Notes under the pieces: generated by a model
Told to the model about the DNA's origin: nothing
What the model saw: only the letters and a program-made list of their open reading frames with translations
The model's database searches: none
Translations under genes and position numbers: made by a program
Shown here: positions 17,292 to 25,773 of the stretch, piece after piece
How the letters are laid out: each line of letters opens with the position of its first letter
How positions within the stretch are numbered: position 1 is the first letter of the stretch
Assembly: GCF_014280075.1 (NCBI RefSeq)
Contig: NZ_CP047950.1
Coordinates: 620,001-684,000, forward strand
Length of the DNA: 64,000 nt
Source: Synechococcus sp. A15-62
GTDB lineage: Bacteria; Cyanobacteriota; Cyanobacteriia; PCC-6307; Cyanobiaceae
Direction: 5' to 3'

Positions 17292-17750
17292 TCAGAAGGG
17301 GATGTCGTCGGTGTCGGGCACGAGGGGCGCAGCATTCCAGCTGGCCGGTTCAGGCTCTTTCGCCACTTTGGTCGGCGCAGCCGCAGGGGCCTGGCGGCTG
17401 GGGGCTGCGGCTGAGGGGGTGCCGGAAGGAGCTGCACCCGTGGCTGCCGCGCCGATCGGATGGAGCCGAGCCAGGGTGAATTCAGCCCTTTTTTCCTTCA
17501 TGCCATCGCCTCGGGGCATGGTGTTCATCCGCAGCCGGCCTTCGATCAGCAGCCGCTGCCCGGTTTGCACACGGTTCTGCAGCTCCTGGGCAAGGTTGCC
17601 CCAGCCCACCACTTTCAATTCACCTGGCGGATCACCCTCCCGAAGGGGGTCAAAGCGCACGGCCATCTCCGCAATGGGAGTCTGGTTGTCCTGGGTGTAT
17701 CGAACCGTCGGTGCGTCGATCACCTCCACTTCGAGCACGCAATGGTTCAT
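17292..17750 (-). CDS. ssb: Single-stranded DNA-binding protein
   Basis: OB-fold protein coating single-stranded DNA in replication and repair. 152 residues: OB domain over about residues 1-100 (VVGWGNLAQELQNRVQTGQR, then LLIEGRLRMNT), an Ala/Pro-rich linker, and the acidic tail DTDDIPF that binds partner proteins such as PriA (also in this window). ATG 17750 is the start; the upstream extension to 17948 runs into divergent cobK. Confidence 0.9.
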   Translation of the reverse strand: MNHCVLEVEVIDAPTVRYTQDNQTPIAEMAVRFDPLREGDPPGELKVVGWGNLAQELQNRVQTGQRLLIEGRLRMNTMPRGDGMKEKRAEFTLARLHPIGAAATGAAPSGTPSAAAPSRQAPAAAPTKVAKEPEPASWNAAPLVPDTDDIPF

Positions 17751-17779
17751 GGCTTGAGCTGGTGTCGGCGCACATCCTG

Positions 17780-18571
17780 ATGCAAGGCCCCGCGAATGAC
17801 CAGCGCCGTGTGCTGCTGCTGGCTGGAACCGGTGATGGGCCGCGCTTGGTGAAAGAGCTCTTCCGCCGCAATTGGCGTGTGAGTGTGAGTGTGGTGACGG
17901 CAACCGCAGCAAAGGCCTACGCGGGATTGCCTGTGGAGCACATCTCAATTGGAGCTCTGCAGGGCGTTGGCGGAATCAAGGCAGCTCTGCATCAGGCCGG
18001 CCCTTTCCGTTGGGTGGTGGATGCCACGCATCCTTTTGCGGCTTGCATCAGCCATGACCTGGTCACGGCCTGTGCGGATATCGACCAACCGTTGCTGCGT
18101 TATGAGCGTCGCTTTGAACCGCTTGGAGCTGCCTCACTGGTGGCGGATGCCGAGGCATTGGCCGCCCAGTCGCTGCAGGGCCAACGCCTGTTGCTGGCCA
18201 TCGGAGGTCGTCATCTTCCAGCTTTAACTGCTGCTGTGCGCCGCGCCGGAGCCATCCCCTATGGCCGTGCGCTTCCCTCCCCCGATGGATTACGCGCTGC
18301 TCTGCGGGCGGGGCTTCCCCCGGATCACCTGGCAGTAGTGCGCCCTCTGCAAGGGGAGGTGCCGGGGGCGATCGAGCGGTCTCTTTGCCGTCGCTGGGGC
18401 ATCGACGTGGTGCTCTGCCGCCAGTCCGGTGGCGTGACGGAACAGCTATGGCATCAGCTCACCACAGATCTTGGGCTGAGCTTGCAGCTGTTGCGGCGTC
18501 CTTCCCCCCCCGATGGGATGGCTTGTGTGGAGGATGTGAGCAGCCTGATAGATCGGCTTGAGCGTGATTGA
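17780..18571 (+). CDS. cobK: Precorrin-6A reductase
   Basis: Corrin-ring reduction step of B12 synthesis using NADPH. 263 residues from ATG 17780. Recognised by VLLLAGTGDGPRLVKEL at the start and VVDATHPFAACISHDLVTAC, then RYERR and the C-terminal CRQSGG. It starts 29 bases from divergent ssb. The stop overlaps the cutA start, so the two are probably translated together. cobO, another B12 gene, is at 41.6 kb. Confidence 0.85.
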   Translation: MQGPANDQRRVLLLAGTGDGPRLVKELFRRNWRVSVSVVTATAAKAYAGLPVEHISIGALQGVGGIKAALHQAGPFRWVVDATHPFAACISHDLVTACADIDQPLLRYERRFEPLGAASLVADAEALAAQSLQGQRLLLAIGGRHLPALTAAVRRAGAIPYGRALPSPDGLRAALRAGLPPDHLAVVRPLQGEVPGAIERSLCRRWGIDVVLCRQSGGVTEQLWHQLTTDLGLSLQLLRRPSPPDGMACVEDVSSLIDRLERD

Positions 18572-18908
18572 AACGAGTGGGCTTGTGCTGGCCCTCACCA
18601 CGGAAGCGAACGCTGAGCGCGCCCAACAGCTGGCAGAGGCCTTGTTGGAGCGCCATCTCGTGGCCTGTTTGTCCATCCACCCCGTTCAGTCGTTCTATCG
18701 CTGGGAGGGGGAGCTGCAGGTGTCCCATGAGGTCCAACTGCTGATGAAGACTTCCGCCCAGCATGTGGATGCGCTGCGCTCGGCCGTCTTGGAGCTGCAC
18801 AGCTACGACACCCCTGAGTGGTTGTGCTGGCCGGTGACGGCATCACCGGCCTATGGATCCTGGGCAATCGCTGAGCTCAGTTCAGATGCGTCTCCGCCAG
18901 CTGCTTGA
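18564..18908 (+). CDS. cutA: CutA1 divalent-ion tolerance protein
   Basis: Small trimeric protein linked to copper/divalent ion tolerance; exact role unsettled. 114 residues with the family pattern: ALTTEANAERAQQLAEALLE, LVACLSIHPVQSFYRWEGEL, EVQLLMKTSAQHVDAL and the C-terminal YDTPEWLCWPV. I start at GTG 18564, eight bases inside cobK; TTG 18558 is possible. The 3' end overlaps convergent pfkB-family gene by 32 bases. Confidence 0.85.
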   Translation: MIETSGLVLALTTEANAERAQQLAEALLERHLVACLSIHPVQSFYRWEGELQVSHEVQLLMKTSAQHVDALRSAVLELHSYDTPEWLCWPVTASPAYGSWAIAELSSDASPPAA

Positions 18909-19890
18909 GGGAGATCTGGGAGCGGGCCCCCAGTTGGGTCACAATCTGGCCGGCGCAGAGGGCACCGAGCTCACCACAGCGCTCAAGAGATTCGCCCTGG
19001 GTGAAGCCATGCAGAAATCCCCCGGCATAGAGGTCGCCTGCTCCCGTGGTGTCCACCAGATCTCCCAGACCGAAGATGCCGACATCCCAGCGCTGGTTTC
19101 CACTCAGCACGACGGACCCCTGGGCACCACGGGTGATCGCAATCACTGAGCAGCAGCCGCGCACCCGCTCGAGGGCCTGGTCGAAATCGTCGGTCTCGTA
19201 GAGCGACTGAATTTCAACGTCATTGGCGAACAGCACATCGACGTGGCCATTCACCAGTTCAAGAAAACTCGCTCTGTGCCGATCCACACAGAAGCCATCG
19301 GAGAGGGAAAGAGCCACCTTGCCGCCTGCTTCACGGCAGGCTTCTGCGGCGGCGATGAAGGCCCGTTTGGCGGCCGGACTGTCCCAGAGGTAGCCCTCCA
19401 GGTAAAGCACCTTGGCCTGCTTGACCATGGAGAGGTCGAGATCCTCGGGCTCCAGTTGGGTGGAAGCCCCCAGGAAGGTGCACATGGTGCGCTCGGCATC
19501 GGGCGTGACGTAAATCAGGCAGCGCGCTGTTGTGGCCCCACTGGTGGCTGCTGGCGTCTCAAAGCGTGCTCCAACGGCCCGGATGTCGTGGCTGAAAATG
19601 CTGCCGAGCTGGTCATCACGGACGCGGCCGATGAAACCAGCGCGTCCGCCGAGCTGGGCGATCCCCACCATGGTGTTGGCGACCGATCCGCCGGAGGTCT
19701 CGAGGCCCGTTCCACTGGCCTTGTAGAGAGCCTCAGCTTGTTGTTCATCGATCAGCGCCATTCCCCCCTTTTGGAGGCCTTGTTCAGCGATGAAACTGTC
19801 GTCCGTTTGCACCAGAACATCAACGATGGCGTTGCCGATGCCAACGACATCGAGACTGCAGTCGCTGGGGAAACGGGTTTCTGATGACAT
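18877..19890 (-). CDS. PfkB-family sugar/nucleoside kinase, adenosine-kinase-like
   Basis: 337 residues, ribokinase fold. The N-terminal signature DVVGIGNAIVDVLVQTDD and the C-terminal DTTGAGDLYAGGFLHGF, with the catalytic Asp, mark an active PfkB kinase. The layout (GGSVANTMVGIAQLGGRAGF) is that of the adenosine-kinase-like group. The adjacent upstream gene on the same strand is purA, which fits AMP metabolism, but the substrate is inferred. The gene's 3' end overlaps cutA. Confidence 0.8.
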   Translation of the reverse strand: MSSETRFPSDCSLDVVGIGNAIVDVLVQTDDSFIAEQGLQKGGMALIDEQQAEALYKASGTGLETSGGSVANTMVGIAQLGGRAGFIGRVRDDQLGSIFSHDIRAVGARFETPAATSGATTARCLIYVTPDAERTMCTFLGASTQLEPEDLDLSMVKQAKVLYLEGYLWDSPAAKRAFIAAAEACREAGGKVALSLSDGFCVDRHRASFLELVNGHVDVLFANDVEIQSLYETDDFDQALERVRGCCSVIAITRGAQGSVVLSGNQRWDVGIFGLGDLVDTTGAGDLYAGGFLHGFTQGESLERCGELGALCAGQIVTQLGARSQISLKQLAETHLN

Positions 19891-19931
19891 CGGGGCGTGG
19901 AAAGCAGCCCCGAAGTATGAACCTCAGAGGC

Positions 19932-21245
19932 TCAGGCGCTCAATAGGGCCCGCTTGGGGCCATGGATCGGATCTTCAACAACGATGGTTTGATCACGGCT
20001 GGCCCCCAGGGAGACAATGGCGATCGGCACTTCCATCAGATCGGCGAGGAAGCGCAGGTAATCCATGGCCGGTTTGGGGAGATCCTCAAGGCTGCGGCAT
20101 TCCTCGGTGGAGCACTGCCAGCCAGGCAGTGTTTCGAAGATGGGTTTGCACTGGGCGAAATCATCAGCACTGCTGGGAAAGTGCTCGATTCGCTCGCCGT
20201 TGAGTTCATAGGCCACGCAGACCTGAATTTCGTCCAGTTCGTCCAGCACATCCAGCTTGGTCACGGCCAGACAGTCCAAGCCGTTCACCTGCACGGCGTA
20301 GCGACCGATCACGCCGTCAAACCAGCCACAGCGCCTTTGGCGGCCAGTGGTGGTGCCGAATTCACCACCGCGTTCCGTGAGCTGGTCATTCAGGCTGCCG
20401 CTCAGCTCGGTTGGGAAGGGGCCTTCACCCACGCGGGTGGTGTAAGCCTTGGCGACGCCAATGACGCGGTCGATCAGGGTTGGGCCGACGCCTGCACCGA
20501 TGCAGGCACCGCCGGAAACGGGATTGGAGGAGGTGACGTAGGGGTAGGTGCCGTGGTCCAGGTCCAACAGCGTGCCCTGGGCACCTTCGAACAGGATGTT
20601 CTTGCGATCTCGCGCTGCCTGATGAATCGTCTGGGTGCACTCCACCACGTGGGGGGCGAGGCGCTTTCCGTATCCCAGATATTCCTGGATGACGTCTTCG
20701 GCGTTCAGGGGCGCAACGCCATAAATCGTTTGAAGAAGTTCGTTCTTCTCCTGAAGTGGGCCTTCAAGGCGATCCCGCAGCCGCTGTTCGTCCAGCAGGT
20801 CGATCACACGGATGCCGCTGCGCTGGGACTTGTCGGCGTAGGTGGGTCCGATCCCCCGGCCTGTGGTTCCAATCCGTCGTGCTCCCCGCTGCTTCTCCAT
20901 GGCCTGGTCGAGCAGGCGGTGGTAAGGCATCGTCACGTGCGCCGTGGATGCCAGGCGAAGCCCTGAAATATCAATGTCGTTGGCGATGAGCATGTCCAGC
21001 TCACCGAGCATCACCTTGGGATCCACCACCGTGCCGGATCCGATCAGGCAGATCGTGTCGGGATAAAGGATTCCGGAGGGAATCAGGTGCAGCTTGAGCA
21101 CACGATCATCGACAACAATCGTGTGGCCTGCATTCACACCACCCTGATAACGAACCACCACATCGGCGGAGCGGCTCAGGAGATCGGTGATCTTTCCTTT
21201 TCCCTCGTCACCCCACTGCGCTCCGATGACGACAACGTTGGCCAA
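19932..21245 (-). CDS. purA: Adenylosuccinate synthase
   Basis: Joins IMP and Asp using GTP, the first step from IMP to AMP. 437 residues. [11 protein letters not shown] near the start, [23 protein letters not shown] and the C-terminal substrate region are intact. Start chosen at TTG 21245 ([14 protein letters not shown], read as Met), the position used by relatives; GTG 21251 adds two residues. An adenosine-kinase-like gene lies 41 bases downstream. Confidence 0.95.
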
Positions 21246-21336
21246 GAACACGGCGGCCCGAAGCCGCAGATCTGCACAATCCGCGAGTATCTCAGATCTC
21301 GGGTGGCCTCGTCAAAACTGAGTTTGTCTCAGGGGC

Positions 21337-21762
21337 TCAGCTGCCCCGGACAACTGATTTCTCAGCCTTGTTGAGTTCCTTGGCGATGCGGTCGTGCAGC
21401 GCTTCCGGAAGGGGGCGATTGGCGTAGGAGGCGTAGTGACCAGCCAGCGAATTGAGCGCGGTCTGCATCGTGGTGAAGGAGCTGAGTCCGTTCACACGGG
21501 GCTGGGGCCGATAACGGGACATGTAGTCGTTGATCAGGGCCCGCGCGTCGGCTTCAGCTTCCGCGTGGGTGGGATCGTCCTGAGGCAGGTCGATCACCGT
21601 CAGCAGCGTGCGGGAGACCGCCACGGTGTCTTCCACGTAGTCGCCGCTCAGACGAGCTTCAGCGTCTCCACTGCAGGCCGTCAGCAGGAGGCATAACCCG
21701 AGGCCAAGGGCTACAGCAGCCCGGCTGAGGGGGCGAAGCAGGCGTGTCAGTGCGGAGAGCAT
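21337..21762 (-). CDS. psb27: Photosystem II assembly lipoprotein Psb27
   Basis: Lumenal lipoprotein that binds CP43 during PSII assembly and repair. 141 residues: a signal peptide with lipobox LLTACSG, then the four-helix bundle (SGDYVEDTVAVSRTLLTVID, then ARALINDYMSRYRP). Length and motifs fit Psb27. It follows proS by 24 bases on the same strand, so it may be co-transcribed. Confidence 0.9.
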   Translation of the reverse strand: MLSALTRLLRPLSRAAVALGLGLCLLLTACSGDAEARLSGDYVEDTVAVSRTLLTVIDLPQDDPTHAEAEADARALINDYMSRYRPQPRVNGLSSFTTMQTALNSLAGHYASYANRPLPEALHDRIAKELNKAEKSVVRGS

Positions 21763-21786
21763 GAAACCCTTAAGAGTCGTTCGACT

Positions 21787-23568
21787 TTAGGGGTGGAGTG
21801 CCTTGATCAGGCAGCTCACAGCCTCAACGTGGGGAAGCTTCTGCACCTCGCGGCTGCTGCGGCGCACCAGCTCAACGGTGCCCTCGCTGGCGTCGCGTCC
21901 CACCACGATTCGCCAAGGGATGCCGATCAGATCCGCGTCTTTGAACTTGACGCCGGCTCGTTCTTTGCGGTCGTCGAGGAGCACATCGACGTCAGCAGCT
22001 TGAAGCTCCGCATAGAGCGCTTCCCCCAGCTGGGCCTGGGTGTCGTCCTGGATGTTGGCAACAACCACGATGGCTTCAAAGGGGGCGATGGCGGTCGGCC
22101 AGCAGATGCCGCTGTCGTCGTGGTGCTGTTCGACGGCCGCTTGCGCCAGCCTGGAAACGCCGATTCCGTAGCAACCCATCCAGAACGGTTCGGTTTTGCC
22201 GTTCTCGTTGGTGAAACGGCTCTCCATGGCCTCGGAATATTTCCGGCCCAATTGAAAAATGTGGCCGACTTCGATGCCTCTTTTTTCCGTCAGTCGTGAT
22301 TTCGGGTTGTGTTGGCAGACGTCGCCTGCCCGTGCATTACGCAGATCCAGGCTGGTTGGCTTCTGCTCGATGGCGGTCCAGCTGGTGTTGAAGCGGTGCA
22401 GATCGGGCTGGTTGGCACCACAGATGAAGCTGCCGAGTTCGCTGGCGGTTTCATCCGCCAGACGTAGGAACGTTGGCTCCCAGGTCTTGGCTCCCTTCAG
22501 AACGTCATCCGAGAGGTCGGGCCCGATCGATCCAAAGGGGATCGGATCAATCTGCTGACGGTTGGTGTCGTCGGGTGTGATCGGGCGGCAATCGAGAACA
22601 CCTTTGTTGAGGGTTCGGCTGACGGCGTTCACGACCTTGGTGGGGTTGAGCTCCTGGTCACCACGGAGGCTCACCAGCAGCGGTTGGAGGGTCTCATCGT
22701 CCAGGGTCGCCACGAACAGCAGCACCTTCACCACCTGGCTCGGATTCCAGCCTTTTGTGTCGCAGAGGCTCTCGATGCTGCCCAACCCAGGGGTTGGAAT
22801 CGATTCCTCCGGGCCGTCGGGGAGAGGGGATGCGGCGGATGGGATCGAAACAGCCTTCTCTTGGTTGGCGGCGTATTGGCCGTCATCGCTGATCAGGATT
22901 AGGTCTTCCCCGGCATCCGCCGTCACCATGAACTCCTGGGAGGCGGCACCGCCGATCGCTCCGCTGTCGGCATCAACAGGGACGGCATCCAGGCCACAAC
23001 GCTCAAAGATGCGGCGGTAGGCCTGGTCCATGGCGCCGTAGGTCTCGCGAAGATCCGCTTCGCTGGCATGGAAGGAATACGCGTCCTTCATGATGAATTC
23101 GCGGCCCCGCATCAGGCCAAAGCGGGGACGGATCTCGTCGCGAAATTTGGTCTGGATCTGATAGAGGTTCACGGGAAGCTGCCGGTATGACCTCAGCAGC
23201 TCGCCCGCCAGGCTGGTGATCACCTCTTCATGGGTTGGTCCAAGCCCCAACTCTCTGCCCTGGCGGTCTTCGAGGTGAAACATGATCCCCTCGCCAGCGG
23301 TGTAGCCCTGCCAGCGCCCGCTTTTCTGCCAGAGCTCAGCAGGATGCAGCTGCGGCAGCAGGGTTTCCTGAGCACCGGCGCGGTTCATCTCCTCGCGCAC
23401 CACAGCGGTGATCTTTTGCAGCACCCTCCACATCAAGGGGAGATAGGCGTAGATCCCTGATCCAACGCGACGGATATACCCGGCCCTGAGAAGCAACTGA
23501 TGCGAGGTGATCTCCGCTTCGGCGGGAACATCCCGAAGCGTCACCAGCAGCAGGCGGGAGACGCGCAT
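21787..23568 (-). CDS. proS: Prolyl-tRNA synthetase
   Basis: Charges tRNA-Pro. 593 residues, bacterial type with the inserted editing domain. Class II motifs visible: GIYAYLPLMWRVL and RFGLMRGREFIMKDAYSFH, an editing domain across the middle, then IEVGHIFQLGRKYSEAM and GCYGIGVSRLAQA. Start at ATG 23568 (MRVSRLLLVTLRDVP); the few extra upstream codons are not conserved-looking. Confidence 0.95.
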   Translation of the reverse strand: MRVSRLLLVTLRDVPAEAEITSHQLLLRAGYIRRVGSGIYAYLPLMWRVLQKITAVVREEMNRAGAQETLLPQLHPAELWQKSGRWQGYTAGEGIMFHLEDRQGRELGLGPTHEEVITSLAGELLRSYRQLPVNLYQIQTKFRDEIRPRFGLMRGREFIMKDAYSFHASEADLRETYGAMDQAYRRIFERCGLDAVPVDADSGAIGGAASQEFMVTADAGEDLILISDDGQYAANQEKAVSIPSAASPLPDGPEESIPTPGLGSIESLCDTKGWNPSQVVKVLLFVATLDDETLQPLLVSLRGDQELNPTKVVNAVSRTLNKGVLDCRPITPDDTNRQQIDPIPFGSIGPDLSDDVLKGAKTWEPTFLRLADETASELGSFICGANQPDLHRFNTSWTAIEQKPTSLDLRNARAGDVCQHNPKSRLTEKRGIEVGHIFQLGRKYSEAMESRFTNENGKTEPFWMGCYGIGVSRLAQAAVEQHHDDSGICWPTAIAPFEAIVVVANIQDDTQAQLGEALYAELQAADVDVLLDDRKERAGVKFKDADLIGIPWRIVVGRDASEGTVELVRRSSREVQKLPHVEAVSCLIKALHP

Positions 23569-23715
23569 CAATCGCAACAAAATGGGATTTGGAAGTTATC
23601 ACCGCTTCGGAAGCATGCCGATCGCGGAAGTGTCTGTTTTGCTGGAATTCCTCTGTGCGCCCTGAGTCTCGGCTGCTACCGTCCAGCTCAATCCAGCCTG
23701 TCCTAGGCCCGTCTC

Positions 23716-24180
23716 ATGTTTCCTCGGTCCGTTGAATCAGTGGCGACAAGCGTTCAACAAGCGACCGAACTTTCCATGGATCCGGCTCCCTCATCGGCTC
23801 AAGCTGAGGCCCTGGTGGGAATTGACGACGTTCAGAAATCCCTGAACCGCTCCCGCGCTTCGGTGTATCGCTACACCAACACAGACCCCCGCAACCTCAA
23901 CCCTCCGTTCAATCCCCGCAAGCTGAATCCGGAGTACCGCAGCGATCAGAAAGATCCGCTGATGTTCCACCCCAACGAGGTGGCGCGCTTCGCCAAGGAT
24001 GTTCTACGCATCAAAGAAGTCACCGTTGAAGTGCTGAATTCCCCTTCAACGGCGACCCAGCAAATCCTGGGATCGATCCTTGAGGAGCTTCGACTGATCC
24101 GAACCCATCTCGAGGCAAGTGGGGCATCACCCTCTGACCTGAGTGCACGTCTTGACCAGCAGGATCGGCCCGCCGCTTAA
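23716..24180 (+). CDS. Putative DNA-binding protein with HTH-like N-terminal region
   Basis: 154 residues. GIDDVQKSLNRSRASVYRYT looks like a helix-turn-helix of the MerR/excisionase or resolvase-associated kind, and FHPNEVARFAKDVLRIKEVT looks like a winged second part. The C-terminus is helical (QQILGSILEELRLIRTHLEA) and could dimerise. I recognise no exact family. Divergent from proS; a hairpin terminator follows. Confidence 0.6.
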   Translation: MFPRSVESVATSVQQATELSMDPAPSSAQAEALVGIDDVQKSLNRSRASVYRYTNTDPRNLNPPFNPRKLNPEYRSDQKDPLMFHPNEVARFAKDVLRIKEVTVEVLNSPSTATQQILGSILEELRLIRTHLEASGASPSDLSARLDQQDRPAA

Positions 24181-24239
24181 TGATCGGTGCGTCCTGCTTT
24201 TGGCAGTGACAGAATGAATTCAACAACCTTGTGATCGAA

Positions 24240-24266
24240 GGGAGGGGCTTTGCCGCTCCCCGTTTT
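24240..24266 (+). terminator. Terminator of the HTH-protein gene
   Basis: Stem GGGAG/CTCCC with an inner GGC/GCC and a TTT loop, one G/G mismatch between, followed by CGTTTT. It lies 60 bases after the HTH gene stop, and the T-run is immediately before ATG 24267. Confidence 0.65.
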
Positions 24267-24527
24267 ATGGCCTCAGATGTTCCCCACCCGTCTCACGATG
24301 ACGCCATGGCGTCTTCGGAGGCGGATGAGCCGTTCAGTCGTCGCGCCTCGTTGACGGCCATCAAAGGACTGCTGATTGCTGTTGTCAGTTTCAGTGCTCC
24401 TCTCGTGGCTGTGATCACGGATCGAACCTTCCCTTCTCCGCGACTGATCCCCACCGCCTCGGATCGGCATGGATCTCCATCAGCTCCCCCCGTCACCTTC
24501 GCCAGGCTTGGTGAATCTCATCGTTGA
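24267..24527 (+). CDS. Possible small membrane protein overlapping the second ppa start
   Basis: An 86-residue frame with one clear hydrophobic segment (TAIKGLLIAVVSFSAPLVAV) near its middle and polar ends. It overlaps the pyrophosphatase start by 59 bases in another frame. The first ATG directly abuts a terminator; ATG 24306 is a more plausible start. Could be chance, but the helix argues for a real small protein. Confidence 0.35.
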   Translation: MASDVPHPSHDDAMASSEADEPFSRRASLTAIKGLLIAVVSFSAPLVAVITDRTFPSPRLIPTASDRHGSPSAPPVTFARLGESHR

Positions 24528-24978
24528 GATTCCGGCAGGAAGCAGAAACAAATACGAATATTCCGCCGAAGCCGGCGTGATGGTTCTCGACCGGGTGATG
24601 CACTCCTCAGTGCGTTACCCCTTTGATTACGGCTTCATCCCCAATACGTTGGCGGAGGATGGATCTCCCCTCGACGCCATGGTGATCATGGCTGAACCCA
24701 CGTTCGCTGGTTGCCTGATCAAGGCTCGCCCCATCGGCGTGTTGGACCTCCACGACCGGGATGTTTACGACGGGAAGATTCTCTGTGTCCCGGACGCAGA
24801 CCCCCGTCAGGACGAGATCCGAAGCATTCGTCAGATCGCCGCATCCCAGCTGGAGGACGTTGCGGAATTTTTCAGGACATACCGCACGTTGCAGGGCAGC
24901 GTCGTGTCGATTGATGGATGGCGCGACCTCGATGCGGTTCAGCCGTTGCTTGATTCCTGCATCAATGCAGCCGATTGA
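24469..24978 (+). CDS. Family I pyrophosphatase paralogue with altered active site
   Basis: 169 residues, the normal bacterial length, and very like bacterial enzymes: VEIPAGSRNKYEY, DRVMHSSVRYPFDYGFIPNT, and the HDRDVYDGKILCVP block with its Asp/Asp/Lys. However, the signature reads DGSPLDAM: the middle Asp of DGDP, a metal ligand, is Ser (codon TCT). The protein may be weakly active or inactive; the intact enzyme is at 7482. Starts at ATG 24469. The rest of the reading frame is undamaged, so it is probably expressed. Confidence 0.85.
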   Translation: MDLHQLPPSPSPGLVNLIVEIPAGSRNKYEYSAEAGVMVLDRVMHSSVRYPFDYGFIPNTLAEDGSPLDAMVIMAEPTFAGCLIKARPIGVLDLHDRDVYDGKILCVPDADPRQDEIRSIRQIAASQLEDVAEFFRTYRTLQGSVVSIDGWRDLDAVQPLLDSCINAAD

Positions 24979-25047
24979 TCTCAGGGAAGAGCCCCGTGAT
25001 CAGGCCGGATGCTTGTAAGTTGGTGCGCACAGAGATTTGCGGTAACC

Positions 25048-25407
25048 GTGCCCACCATCCGATTCGAGCAGGAAGGCCAGCAGGTTGGCTGCATCGAGGG
25101 CGCGAATCTGCGTAAGGCTGCACTTGATGCGGGCGTCAACCCCTACAAGAGTCTCAACAACCTCAACAATTGCAGTGGCGTTGGTCAGTGCGGCACCTGC
25201 GTGATGGAGGTGGTTGAAGGGCAAGCCAACCTCTCCCCCCGCAGCGACGTTGAAGAGGTCTATCTGGCAGACCGTCCTGCAAACTTCCGCCTGAGCTGCC
25301 GCACCACAGTGTTTGGTGATGTCACCGTTCGCACCCGTCCCGCTGAAGGTGTGGGCCGCGGCTCCAACAGCCTCGTTGGTGCTATCAAATCCCTGTTCGG
25401 CCGCTGA
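25048..25407 (+). CDS. [2Fe-2S] ferredoxin-like protein
   Basis: 119 residues with cluster cysteines in NCSGVGQCGTCVMEV (spacing Cx5Cx2C) and a fourth in FRLSCRTTV. The motif starts after GVNPYKSLNNLN. This is a divergent ferredoxin, not the PetF electron carrier of photosynthesis. Start GTG 25048 (VPTIRFEQEG); 25009 would add non-matching residues. An ArsC-like gene follows three bases on, so they probably share an mRNA. Confidence 0.8.
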   Translation: MPTIRFEQEGQQVGCIEGANLRKAALDAGVNPYKSLNNLNNCSGVGQCGTCVMEVVEGQANLSPRSDVEEVYLADRPANFRLSCRTTVFGDVTVRTRPAEGVGRGSNSLVGAIKSLFGR

Positions 25408-25410
25408 GTT

Positions 25411-25773
25411 TTGGCCGGAACTCTCCAGGTCTACAGCTACAACCGCTGCAGCACCTGTCGAAAGGCATTGACTTGGCTTACTAAGCGAGGCATTGCCCAC
25501 GAGGTGCACGACATCACCCTGACTCCACCGTCCAAGGACATGTTGGTGGCCGCTCACCAATCTCTCGGCGACAGGAAGCTGTTGTTCAACACCAGTGGTC
25601 AGAGCTATCGCGCCATGGGCGCGGCAGCAGTGAAGGCGCTGTCGGATGACGAGGCTCTCGAGGCCTTGGCTGCCGATGGCAAGTTGATCAAACGTCCCTT
25701 TGTGGAGGTGAATTCCTCCACGTATTTGACCGGTTTCAAGCCTGATCTTTGGAAATCGGCACTCCAGGGCTGA
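25411..25773 (+). CDS. ArsC/Spx-family reductase-like protein
   Basis: 120 residues with YSYNRCSTCRKALTWL, a CxxC-type motif in a thioredoxin-like fold, and KRPFVEV followed by the C-terminal FKPDLW. Family members are arsenate reductases or Spx/MgsR-type regulators; sequence alone does not decide. TTG 25411 is the start, three bases after the ferredoxin stop. The 3' end overlaps the convergent unknown gene by 38 bases. Confidence 0.75.
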   Translation: MAGTLQVYSYNRCSTCRKALTWLTKRGIAHEVHDITLTPPSKDMLVAAHQSLGDRKLLFNTSGQSYRAMGAAAVKALSDDEALEALAADGKLIKRPFVEVNSSTYLTGFKPDLWKSALQG

